DNA from: an uncultured Selenomonadales bacterium | Lineage (GTDB): Bacteria; Bacillota; Negativicutes; Selenomonadales; Selenomonadaceae | DNA: 6,000 bases | Reading direction: 5' to 3' | NCBI GenBank assembly: GCA_937877545.1 | Contig: CALFJE010000124.1 | Span: 1-6,000 of the forward strand | Notes under the pieces: generated by a model | Told to the model about the DNA's origin: nothing | Databases searched by the model: none | Seen by the model: the letters and a program-made list of their open reading frames with translations, nothing else | Made by a program: the position numbers and the translations under genes | In this document: positions 1 to 5,109 of the stretch, piece by piece | How positions within the stretch are numbered: position 1 is the first letter of the stretch | Layout of the letters: each line of letters starts with the position of its first letter

Positions 1-95
1 TTCGTTGCGGCGCGAACATAGGATGCAACGTCACGTTGCCGATTCGCCAAGTCAAAGAATATCTGCAAAGTCGCGGCGTTGAGGTCAGATTTTGA
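1..95 (+). CDS. C-terminal end of an unrecognised protein (partial)
   Basis: This reading frame enters from the left edge (first full codon at 3) and ends at TGA 93-95. The visible 30 residues start RCGANIGCNVTLPIRQVK and end EVRF. Two cysteines lie five apart (CGANIGC), followed by a short amphipathic helix and a final beta-strand-like stretch. I do not recognise the family from so short a tail. The two cysteines could be metal or iron-sulfur ligands, but that is a guess. The stop lies 14 bases before the ahcY start with no promoter or terminator between, so the two genes are probably cotranscribed. Codon use resembles ahcY (many GCG, GGC and CGC codons), which supports real coding. Confidence 0.6.
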   Translation, partial: RCGANIGCNVTLPIRQVKEYLQSRGVEVRF

Positions 96-101
96 GGGAG
101 G
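95..101 (+). promoter_or_regulatory. Ribosome binding site of ahcY
   Basis: AGGGAGG lies 8 bases before ATG 110. It decides the start: the upstream in-frame TTG at 92 precedes this site and overlaps the end of the previous gene, so it is not a credible start. Confidence 0.8.
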
Positions 102-109
102 CATTGCTT

Positions 110-1345
110 ATGTCAATCGTAAAGGATATGTCGTTGGCTCCGAGCGGGCACGACAAAATCGAGTGGGTCAAAAATTTCATGCCGGTGTTGAGCGCGATAG
201 ATAAAGAGTTTTCGCAATCCAAGCCGTTCGCGGGCAAGCGCATATCGATAACGTTGCATTTGGAGGCGAAGACGGCTTACATGGCGGAAGTCTTCATGCA
301 CGCGGGCGCGGACGTGGTTATAACCGGCTCCAATCCGCTTTCGACACAGGACGACGTGGCGGCGGCATTGGTCGAGGACGGCGTGACGGTCTACGCGACG
401 CACGGCTGTTCGGCGGAGGAGTACAACGACTATCTGAACAAGGCGGCGGACTTCGCGCCCGATATTTATATTGACGACGGCGGCGACTTCACCGAGCTTA
501 TTCATACCACGCGGCGCGACGCGCTTAAAAATATTATCGGCGGCTCCGAGGAGACTACGACGGGCGTTTTGAGACTTCGCGCTTTGGAACGTCAAGGCAA
601 GCTCGCTTTCCCGATGATCGCCGCCAACGACGCCTATTGCAAATTCCTGTTCGACAATCGCTACGGCACGGGGCAATCGACGTGGGACGGCATTATGCGC
701 ACGACGAATTTGGTTATCGCGGGCAAGACGGTTGTTATCGCGGGCTACGGCTGGTGCGGCAAGGGCGGCGCAATGCGTGCTCGCGGTTTGGGCGCGAACG
801 TCATTGTCACGGAGGTTGACCCGATTAAGGCGATTGAGGCGGTCTTTGACGGTTTCCGCGTTATGCCCATGAACGAGGCGGCTAAGGTCGGCGACATCTT
901 TTTGACGCTCACGGGCGACAAGGACGTTATCACGGGCGAACACTATCCGCTTATGAAAAACGGCGCGATGCTTGCCAATGCCGGGCACTTCGACGTTGAA
1001 GTTAATATTCCCGAACTTGAGGCGCAATCGGTCAGCCGCAAGGTTGTCCGCAAGAACGTCGAGGAATTTTTACAGCGCGACGGGCGCAAAATTTATCTGC
1101 TTGCCGAGGGGCGGCTTGTCAATCTGGCTTCGGGCGACGGGCACCCCGCCGAGATTATGGATTTGAGTTTCGCGGTTCAATTCTTCAGCGCGGCGCATAT
1201 CCTCCACAATCACGGCAAGCTTGAGCGCAAAGTTTACCTCATGCCCGAAGAGATTAACGCCAAAATCGCGGAGATTAAATTGGATTCAATCGGCGTTCAA
1301 ATCGACACGTTGACCGACGCTCAACGCGAATATCTCGGCTTGTAA
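110..1345 (+). CDS. ahcY: Adenosylhomocysteinase (S-adenosyl-L-homocysteine hydrolase)
   Basis: Cytoplasmic NAD-dependent enzyme that reversibly splits S-adenosylhomocysteine, the product of SAM-dependent methylation, into adenosine and homocysteine. The 411-residue protein carries the family signatures in order: TGSNPLSTQDD near 72, DDGGD at 122-126, SEETTTGV at 146-153, NDAYCKFLFDNRYGTGQS at 173-190 with K178 and D182 as the expected catalytic Lys/Asp, the NAD-binding loop GYGWCGKGGA at 212-221, GHFDVE at 292-297 with H293, and AEGRLVNLASGDGHPAE at 332-348. The length is that of the short form known from archaea and Thermotoga, which lacks the insertion of about 40 residues found in the long bacterial form. 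The start is ATG 110, set by the ribosome site at 95-101. The gene follows the partial upstream gene closely and ends at a strong terminator. mtaD, another enzyme acting on SAH and related nucleosides, lies 1.45 kb downstream. Confidence 0.96.
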   Translation: MSIVKDMSLAPSGHDKIEWVKNFMPVLSAIDKEFSQSKPFAGKRISITLHLEAKTAYMAEVFMHAGADVVITGSNPLSTQDDVAAALVEDGVTVYATHGCSAEEYNDYLNKAADFAPDIYIDDGGDFTELIHTTRRDALKNIIGGSEETTTGVLRLRALERQGKLAFPMIAANDAYCKFLFDNRYGTGQSTWDGIMRTTNLVIAGKTVVIAGYGWCGKGGAMRARGLGANVIVTEVDPIKAIEAVFDGFRVMPMNEAAKVGDIFLTLTGDKDVITGEHYPLMKNGAMLANAGHFDVEVNIPELEAQSVSRKVVRKNVEEFLQRDGRKIYLLAEGRLVNLASGDGHPAEIMDLSFAVQFFSAAHILHNHGKLERKVYLMPEEINAKIAEIKLDSIGVQIDTLTDAQREYLGL

Positions 1346-1359
1346 CGTAAAAATTCTTT

Positions 1360-1387
1360 GCGGGTGTCTTCGGACGCCTGCTTTTTT
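1360..1387 (+). terminator. Rho-independent terminator of ahcY
   Basis: A 9-bp stem (1360-1368 with 1373-1381, two G-T wobbles) is closed by a TTCG tetraloop and followed by six T. It separates ahcY from the peptide units downstream. Confidence 0.88.
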
Positions 1388-1418
1388 ATTGGCAAGAGAA
1401 AAATTTTCTGCTAAAGTC

Positions 1419-1447
1419 GTAACGAAATCGGATTCGGAGCTTATAAT
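1419..1447 (+). promoter_or_regulatory. Promoter of the Nif11-like peptide gene (copy 1 of a repeated promoter)
   Basis: A perfect TATAAT is at 1442-1447. No good -35 lies at 17 bp (GTAACG at 1419-1424), so the promoter may need an activator. Bases 1419-1456 match 2185-2222, upstream of the next peptide gene, at 36 of 38 positions, including the whole -35/-10 spacer with the tandem motif TCGGATTCGGAG. Spacers are not normally conserved, so this block probably holds a regulator site. Weaker similarity continues upstream (a T run, then TGCTA) with a one-base shift. Confidence 0.75.
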
Positions 1448-1463
1448 AGGCAGAAAACAAATT

Positions 1464-1468
1464 GGAGG
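1464..1468 (+). promoter_or_regulatory. Ribosome binding site deciding the start of the Nif11-like gene
   Basis: GGAGG lies 9 bases before ATG 1478. The in-frame ATG at 1469 directly abuts this site and is too close to be used, so the protein should start MNKLIEEL. Confidence 0.8.
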
Positions 1469-1477
1469 ATGATAAAA

Positions 1478-2071
1478 ATGAATAAATTGATTGAGGAACT
1501 CAAAAAGGACACGGAACTTGCCAAAATCGTATTAGGAAAAGATATTGAAGCGGCATATCAGGCGGCAAATGCGGTCGTACCTTGCGATAGGGCGGAATTC
1601 GAGACTTTTTACAATGAACAACGGGCAAAATCTGTCGCAATCATCAAAGTTCTTAAAAAGGCCGCTGCTGACGAGGAATTTGCCAAAGTAATTTACGGCG
1701 AAAACCGCAAAGCGGCATATGAGGCGGCGCAAACAGTTTCTACGGGCTACACAGGAGAGGAATTTGAAAATGTGTATAAAACAGTTGTTGCGGCGGCGTT
1801 AAAAACATTGCATAAAGACGACGAAAAGCTTTCAGACGAAGAACTCGACATGGTTACAGGCGGCGGCTGGCTGATTGGATTGGCTAAAGCAGTCGGAGGC
1901 ACACTGGGCGGAGTAATAGGAATTGCTTCTGGAACGTGGATTGTGACTGCTGTTGGCGGTGCGGCAGTTGGTCTTGGTGCTAGGGAGATTTATGATGATG
2001 TTAAAGACGCAAAAAGCGTTAAAGATTTAGGAGTATCGCTTGCTAAAGATATAGTAAGAATCACTAAATAG
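1478..2071 (+). CDS. Nif11-like double-glycine peptide precursor, two leader repeats plus glycine-rich core
   Basis: The 197-residue protein appears to be a secreted-peptide precursor. Residues about 4-46 and 56-101 are two copies of a Nif11-like helical unit: ELAKIVLGKDIEAAYQAA in the first matches EEFAKVIYGENRKAAYEAA in the second. The similarity is also visible in the DNA, which points to internal duplication. LSDEELDMVTGG (118-129) is a typical double-glycine processing site, normally cut after GG by the C39 peptidase of an ABC exporter. The predicted core, 130-197, begins GWLIGLAKAVGGTLGGVIG, is hydrophobic with several GxxxG spacings to about residue 168, and ends in a charged helix. 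It has no cysteine, so lanthionine or disulfide formation is not expected. This suggests a class II bacteriocin or a membrane-active signal, but the function is unknown. The gene stands alone between its own promoter and terminator. No exporter or modifying enzyme is in view. Confidence 0.8.
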   Translation: MNKLIEELKKDTELAKIVLGKDIEAAYQAANAVVPCDRAEFETFYNEQRAKSVAIIKVLKKAAADEEFAKVIYGENRKAAYEAAQTVSTGYTGEEFENVYKTVVAAALKTLHKDDEKLSDEELDMVTGGGWLIGLAKAVGGTLGGVIGIASGTWIVTAVGGAAVGLGAREIYDDVKDAKSVKDLGVSLAKDIVRITK

Positions 2072-2118
2072 TTAAACATTTAGGAATCTCGCTTAGTTGA
2101 TGCGCCAAAAATAAAAAC

Positions 2119-2150
2119 AAAAGCCCTTCGGCGCATGTCGGAGGGTTTTT
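2119..2150 (+). terminator. Terminator of the Nif11-like peptide gene (copy 1 of a repeated terminator)
   Basis: The stem is 2121-2130 (AAGCCCTTCG) with 2139-2148, 10 bp with two G-T wobbles and an 8-base loop, running into five T. Bases 2119-2151 match 2482-2514, behind the next peptide gene, at 30 of 33 positions; the differences lie in the loop. Confidence 0.85.
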
Positions 2151-2184
2151 CCGTTTACAAACTAAAATTTTTTTGCTAGATTTT

Positions 2185-2213
2185 GTAACGAACTCGGATT
2201 CGGAGCGTATAAT
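2185..2213 (+). promoter_or_regulatory. Promoter of the 38-residue peptide gene (copy 2 of the repeated promoter)
   Basis: A perfect TATAAT is at 2208-2213. The region 2185-2222 is almost identical to 1419-1456, with mismatches only at 2193 and 2207. A possible -35, TTGTAA at 2183-2188, sits at a 19-bp spacing; it is TCGTAA in copy 1. Both promoters therefore seem to lack a good -35 and are likely to be controlled together. Confidence 0.75.
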
Positions 2214-2252
2214 AGGCAGAAAGAAAAATTTAACTAAAGGAGACTGATAAAA

Positions 2253-2369
2253 ATGGCAACACGAGAAGAAAACATCAAAAAAATCAATGAGGAACTGGAA
2301 AAACTCGACGATGAACAGCTCGAACAGGTCGCAGGCGGTGCACCTCGTAGAATGTATGAACCATATTAG
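2253..2369 (+). CDS. Short double-glycine peptide precursor, 38 residues
   Basis: The gene runs from ATG 2253 to TAG 2367-2369, with AAAGGAG at 2236-2242 placed 10 bases before the start. The charged helical leader begins MATREENIKKINEELEKL and reaches the processing motif LDDEQLEQVAGG (18-29), the same type as LSDEELDMVTGG in the upstream gene. Only nine residues follow the GG: APRRMYEPY. A C39 peptidase/ABC exporter would be expected to release this nonapeptide, which is very short for a bacteriocin and closer to a signalling peptide or a substrate for modification. It has its own promoter and terminator, near-copies of those of the upstream peptide gene. Position, ribosome site, leader motif and a terminator 113 bases downstream together argue for a real gene despite the small size. 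The frame stays open for 25 codons after the TAG, so a truncated longer core is an alternative. Confidence 0.78.
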   Translation: MATREENIKKINEELEKLDDEQLEQVAGGAPRRMYEPY

Positions 2370-2481
2370 AACACCGCCAACGACCAAAACACCGCTTCAA
2401 ATCTGATTATTAATCCGAAAGCAAGTTGGTGGACTAAAATAAGATAACCAAAAAATGCTTTGGACGGTCGCAATCGACAAA

Positions 2482-2513
2482 AAAAGCCCTTCGGCAAGTG
2501 TCGGAGGGTTTTT
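2482..2513 (+). terminator. Terminator of the 38-residue peptide gene (copy 2 of the repeated terminator)
   Basis: AAAGCCCTTCG (2483-2493) pairs with 2502-2512, with an 8-base loop and a T tract to 2513. It is a near-copy of the terminator at 2119-2150. Confidence 0.85.
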
Positions 2514-2524
2514 CGTTTGTAAAA

Positions 2525-2540
2525 ATCCAGTATATCGGAT
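2525..2540. repeat. Palindromic element A (ATCC..TATA..GGAT)
   Basis: ATCCAGTATATCGGAT is an imperfect palindrome centred at 2532.5. Together with the preceding TTGTAAAA it forms the first copy of the 24-base direct repeat found again at 2631-2654. Confidence 0.6.
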
Positions 2541-2564
2541 AAAAATCCTGTATATGGGATTTTT
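2541..2564. repeat. Palindromic element B (ATCC..TATA..GGAT)
   Basis: AAAAATCC at 2541-2548 pairs exactly with GGATTTTT at 2557-2564; the centre TGTATATG pairs by G-T wobbles. The dyad centre, 2552.5, is exactly 20 bp, about two helical turns, from element A. The hairpin is AT-rich and would be a weak terminator at best; a protein-binding site is equally possible. Confidence 0.6.
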
Positions 2565-2605
2565 CAGGTCGTCTCAAGCTCGATGCAGGGCTTTTTTTGT
2601 GAGGT

Positions 2606-2621
2606 TGGCGTCATGACGCCA
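2606..2621. repeat. 16-bp perfect palindrome TGGCGTCATGACGCCA
   Basis: This is a perfect dyad with no loop, so it suits an operator for a dimeric regulator better than an RNA hairpin. I do not recognise the motif. It lies between palindromic elements B and C. Confidence 0.6.
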
Positions 2622-2635
2622 TTTAGCAACTTGTA

Positions 2636-2657
2636 AAAATCCAATATATTGGATTTT
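2636..2657. repeat. Palindromic element C, perfect 22-bp palindrome
   Basis: The half-site AAAATCCAATA at 2636-2646 is perfectly mirrored at 2647-2657. It is the best-preserved member of the three ATCC..TATA..GGAT elements and lies about 83 bp upstream of the mtaD -35 box. Confidence 0.65.
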
Positions 2658-2739
2658 GTCAAATGAGCCTCAAAACGCCTATCAAACTCGATTTTTGGCA
2701 CTCAAAACACGTTCAAAGGCGTTTCAAACAAATTTTCCG

Positions 2740-2768
2740 TTGCAAAAATGATTTTCAGCGCGTATGAT
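2740..2768 (+). promoter_or_regulatory. Promoter of mtaD
   Basis: TTGCAA (2740-2745), a 17-bp spacer and TATGAT (2763-2768) form a good sigma-A type promoter. It lies 31 bases before the mtaD start codon. Confidence 0.75.
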
Positions 2769-2799
2769 ACTCAAAAACAAGAAATGAGGACTGATATTC

Positions 2800-4080
2800 A
2801 TGAATAATTTCGTAATCAGCGGCGTGAAGATGCTTAAACCGAGCGGCGAAGTCGAAATCGCCAATATTCACGTCAGCGGCGATAAAATTTCCAAAATAAC
2901 TCGCGGCGAAGTCACTCACGACCACATTATCGACGGAAAAGACAAATTCGCGACGCCCGGACTCGTAAACGCCCATACTCACGCCTCGATGACGCTCCTG
3001 CGCAGTTATTCCGATGATAAATCGCTCATGGATTGGCTCCAGAAAGATATTTGGCCTGTCGAAGCGAAAATGAAGCGCAAGGATATTTATTGGGGCGCGG
3101 CGTTGGCGGCAATCGAGATGATTCGCGGCGGCACCACTGCTTTTGCCGACATGTATGGTCCTTGCATGGAAGAAGTCGCCAAAATCGTCGCCGAATCTGG
3201 CTTGCGCGGCAGTTTAAGTCAAGGTTTGATAAGTTTTGCCGACGGAGACAAGAAATTAGCCTCTAACGTCGAACTTTATAAGAATTTTCACGGCGCGGCG
3301 GACGGCAGGATACAAATTATGCTCGGACCGCATGCGATTTACACTTGTCCGCCCGATTATCTTAAAAAAGTTGCGGTTGAGGCGTCGAAATTGGGCGCGG
3401 AGATTCACATCCACATGAACGAAACGCAAACCGAGATTGAAGAAAGCATAAAAATATACGGCAAGCGACCTTTTGAAGTAATTTTGGATACCGGACTGTT
3501 TGAAAACGGAACTTTGGCGGCGCATTGCGTGCATTTGAGCGATTCGGAGATTGAAATTATAAAATCGAAGAAAATTCGCGTCGCTCACAATCCCGGAAGC
3601 AATTTAAAGCTTGCGAGCGGCATTGCACCCGTAAAAAAATTGCTTGACGCGGGAATAACGGTGGCATTGGGCACGGACGGCGCATCGAGCAACAATAATT
3701 TGGACATGTTGGAAGAAATACGGCTTGCGGCACTGATTGCGAAGGTCGAAAGCATGAATCCGTTGGCAGTTCCGGCGAATCAAGCGTTAAAAATGGCGAC
3801 TGAATACGGCGCGGCGGCTTTAGGCTTAAAAAATGTCGGGAAATTGGAAGTCGGATACAAAGCTGATATAGTTTTATGGGAAATGAGCGGCGTAGAGTGG
3901 CAACCGAATTATAATCCCGCGTCGCTACTCGTTTATTCGGCAAATTCTTCGTCTGCGGATACGGTTATCGTTGACGGAAAGATTTTAATGCAAAATCGCG
4001 AATTAAAGACGCTTGACGCGGAAAAAATCCTTGCGGAGTTCAAAGCTTGCGCCAATCGTCTTACCGGAAAAGATTCCTAA
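2800..4080 (+). CDS. mtaD: 5-methylthioadenosine/S-adenosylhomocysteine deaminase (amidohydrolase family)
   Basis: Cytoplasmic metal-dependent hydrolase of the TRZ/ATZ branch of the amidohydrolase superfamily. Characterised relatives convert methylthioadenosine and SAH, often adenosine too, to the inosine forms with release of ammonia. The 426 residues show an N-terminal beta domain, then PGLVNAHTH (53-61) with metal ligands H59 and H61, WPVE with E88 at the expected substrate-contact position, IHIHMNET with metal ligand H205 and E208, AHCVH (241-245), and LGTDGASSNNNLDM with D293 as the last metal ligand. The GYKADIVLWE segment of the C-terminal beta domain is also typical. Length is normal for the family. 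The start is supported by TGAGGA at 2785-2790, 9 bases upstream, and by its own promoter. Exact substrate preference cannot be read from sequence; ahcY nearby supports a role in SAM by-product salvage. A relic repeating its last codons lies at 5135-5170. Confidence 0.9.
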   Translation: MNNFVISGVKMLKPSGEVEIANIHVSGDKISKITRGEVTHDHIIDGKDKFATPGLVNAHTHASMTLLRSYSDDKSLMDWLQKDIWPVEAKMKRKDIYWGAALAAIEMIRGGTTAFADMYGPCMEEVAKIVAESGLRGSLSQGLISFADGDKKLASNVELYKNFHGAADGRIQIMLGPHAIYTCPPDYLKKVAVEASKLGAEIHIHMNETQTEIEESIKIYGKRPFEVILDTGLFENGTLAAHCVHLSDSEIEIIKSKKIRVAHNPGSNLKLASGIAPVKKLLDAGITVALGTDGASSNNNLDMLEEIRLAALIAKVESMNPLAVPANQALKMATEYGAAALGLKNVGKLEVGYKADIVLWEMSGVEWQPNYNPASLLVYSANSSSADTVIVDGKILMQNRELKTLDAEKILAEFKACANRLTGKDS

Positions 4081-4161
4081 CCTTTGCAAAGAATTCAGCC
4101 TTCCATAAACGAAACTTAAACTCCGTCAAACCGAAACGCGGCTTGCGAATATGCATGCAAT

Positions 4162-4200
4162 AAAAAATTTCCCCGCTGAGGACTTCAACGGGGATTTTTT
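4162..4200. terminator. Terminator between convergent mtaD and the transglutaminase-like gene, probably bidirectional
   Basis: The stem TCCCCG (4170-4175) with CGGGGA (4189-4194) is flanked by six A (4162-4167) and six T (4195-4200), so a U tract follows the hairpin on either strand. The position between two convergent genes fits use in both directions. Confidence 0.8.
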
Positions 4201-4216
4201 GTTCGGATTTAGATTT

Positions 4217-5038
4217 TCATTGCAGGTTCGGGATTACAGACCAATCGCACGAATGATGACGCTTCATAACTTCAAAATTCGCTAAAAACCATTCGTCTGT
4301 ATTGTATCCGTCATCCATTGTCACATCTATGCAGTAACTTCTGCCGTCAGATAATGTTATTGTATTCCAAAAGTGCCAACCATCTCCAAATTTTCCACCA
4401 ACACTTCTGACTTTAAAACCAGCCATTCTTCCGAGCATATAAAATGCATCAGAATAGCCTCCGCATTGCGCGTAATGGTCAATTAACGCTCCTATCGCTG
4501 TTTCGTTACGATTATTTTCGTTTTTATATTCGTATACACTATCACATATGAAATCGTGAATGTAACGAGCCTTTTCTATTTCTGACGAACGTTTATTTGC
4601 TTCATAGACGATACCGACCGCAATATTGTAAAGTTTTTGCTCTTCGGGCGTTAGATTCATCCAAGCTTGTTGTTGATTTCTACTAAGATAAGCATTTGCA
4701 ACGCGAGCACCGAGATATTCTTGATATATTGTATAAATGTATCTTCCGGTTCCGAAACCGCCGTCCACATCTAATTTAGCTGAAGGGGCAGTTGCAATAT
4801 ATTTAACAAGTTCCCCTTGAAAATCTTTACGTTCCTGTTCATTGTTAATTTTCACGCTTGGAAAAGTAAAATAGAACTTCGTTTGCCCTTTGAGGCGTCC
4901 TTCTTCGATATAAGTTGCGAGTTGAGCCTTAGAATTGATTCGCGGAGCAGAATTCCAATCAATATCGGCGGCGGAGACGATTTGCGAACTCATCACGAGC
5001 AAACCGAGTATAACGGCGACGAAAAACTTTTTAAACAT
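4217..5038 (-). CDS. Exported transglutaminase-like (cysteine protease fold) protein
   Basis: The 273-residue protein starts with a signal peptide (FKKFFVAVILGLLVMSSQ; likely cut after VSA at residue 23), so it is exported. The C-terminal half is a transglutaminase-like domain. AQCGGYSDAFYMLGRMAGF gives the nucleophile C192, GDGWHFWN gives H222 and YCIDVTMDD gives D238, in the order and spacing of the family's Cys-His-Asp triad. Bacterial members include peptidases and cross-linking enzymes; the substrate here cannot be told. Residues 30-130 have no recognised domain. The start is ATG (5036-5038): AAAAGGAG (5047-5054 on this strand) lies 8 bases upstream, whereas the in-frame GTG at 5047 overlaps that site. 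It has its own near-consensus promoter and stands opposite to all its neighbours. Base composition is visibly more AT-rich than ahcY or rodZ, consistent with later acquisition. Confidence 0.85.
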   Translation of the reverse strand: MFKKFFVAVILGLLVMSSQIVSAADIDWNSAPRINSKAQLATYIEEGRLKGQTKFYFTFPSVKINNEQERKDFQGELVKYIATAPSAKLDVDGGFGTGRYIYTIYQEYLGARVANAYLSRNQQQAWMNLTPEEQKLYNIAVGIVYEANKRSSEIEKARYIHDFICDSVYEYKNENNRNETAIGALIDHYAQCGGYSDAFYMLGRMAGFKVRSVGGKFGDGWHFWNTITLSDGRSYCIDVTMDDGYNTDEWFLANFEVMKRHHSCDWSVIPNLQ

Positions 5039-5046
5039 AGCGTTCA

Positions 5047-5054
5047 CTCCTTTT
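5047..5054 (-). promoter_or_regulatory. Ribosome binding site deciding the start of the transglutaminase-like gene
   Basis: On the minus strand this reads AAAAGGAG and lies 8 bases before ATG 5038. The alternative GTG start at 5047 overlaps the last G of the site and is unlikely. Confidence 0.75.
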
Positions 5055-5080
5055 CTTAAAATCGGTCAAAATTTTTCGCA

Positions 5081-5109
5081 ATCATATACAATTTATTTGT
5101 TCATGTCAA
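5081..5109 (-). promoter_or_regulatory. Strong promoter of the transglutaminase-like gene
   Basis: On the minus strand: TTGACA (5104-5109), exactly 17 bp, then TATGAT (5081-5086). This is the closest match to sigma-A consensus in the window. The -35 box touches the left edge of the mtaD relic. Confidence 0.82.

Larger units (their letters stand above)
2515..2739. other. Gene-free palindrome-rich intergenic region
   Basis: No credible gene is present. The stretch holds three related AT-rich palindromes, one 16-bp GC-rich palindrome, a 24-base direct repeat (2517-2540 and 2631-2654, 22 of 24 identical) and an 8-bp inverted repeat, AAACGCCT/AGGCGTTT, at 2673-2680 and 2717-2724. A 34-codon frame from ATG 2663 has no ribosome site and runs into the mtaD promoter. 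Confidence 0.7.

Noticed and set aside
113..1027. 304-codon minus-strand frame opposite ahcY
   Set aside because: It is a shadow of the GC-rich ahcY codons, Arg/Val-rich and without recognisable motifs; ahcY itself is certain.
2100..2136. Alternative 7-bp pairing ATGCGCC (2100-2106) with GGCGCAT (2130-2136) at the first peptide terminator, like an attenuator switch
   Set aside because: It barely overlaps the terminator arm, there is no downstream gene in the same unit to control, and the second terminator lacks it. It is probably chance.
2064..2387. 107-codon minus-strand frame rich in Phe and Cys
   Set aside because: It is antisense to the small peptide gene and runs through a terminator and the repeated promoter. 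Its composition is the complement of A-rich leader DNA and it has no supporting start context.
2579..2599. GGGCTTTTTTT (2588-2598) as a third terminator
   Set aside because: The T run is clear but only a 4-bp stem can be drawn in front of it, too weak to call.
2515..2660. CRISPR array from the repeated AAAAATCC elements
   Set aside because: Only three imperfect copies at uneven distances (20 and 94 bp between centres) with no spacer structure and no cas genes.
2663..2767. 34-codon plus-strand frame before mtaD
   Set aside because: No ribosome site, no promoter of its own, and it ends inside the mtaD -10 box; it does not carry a GG motif.
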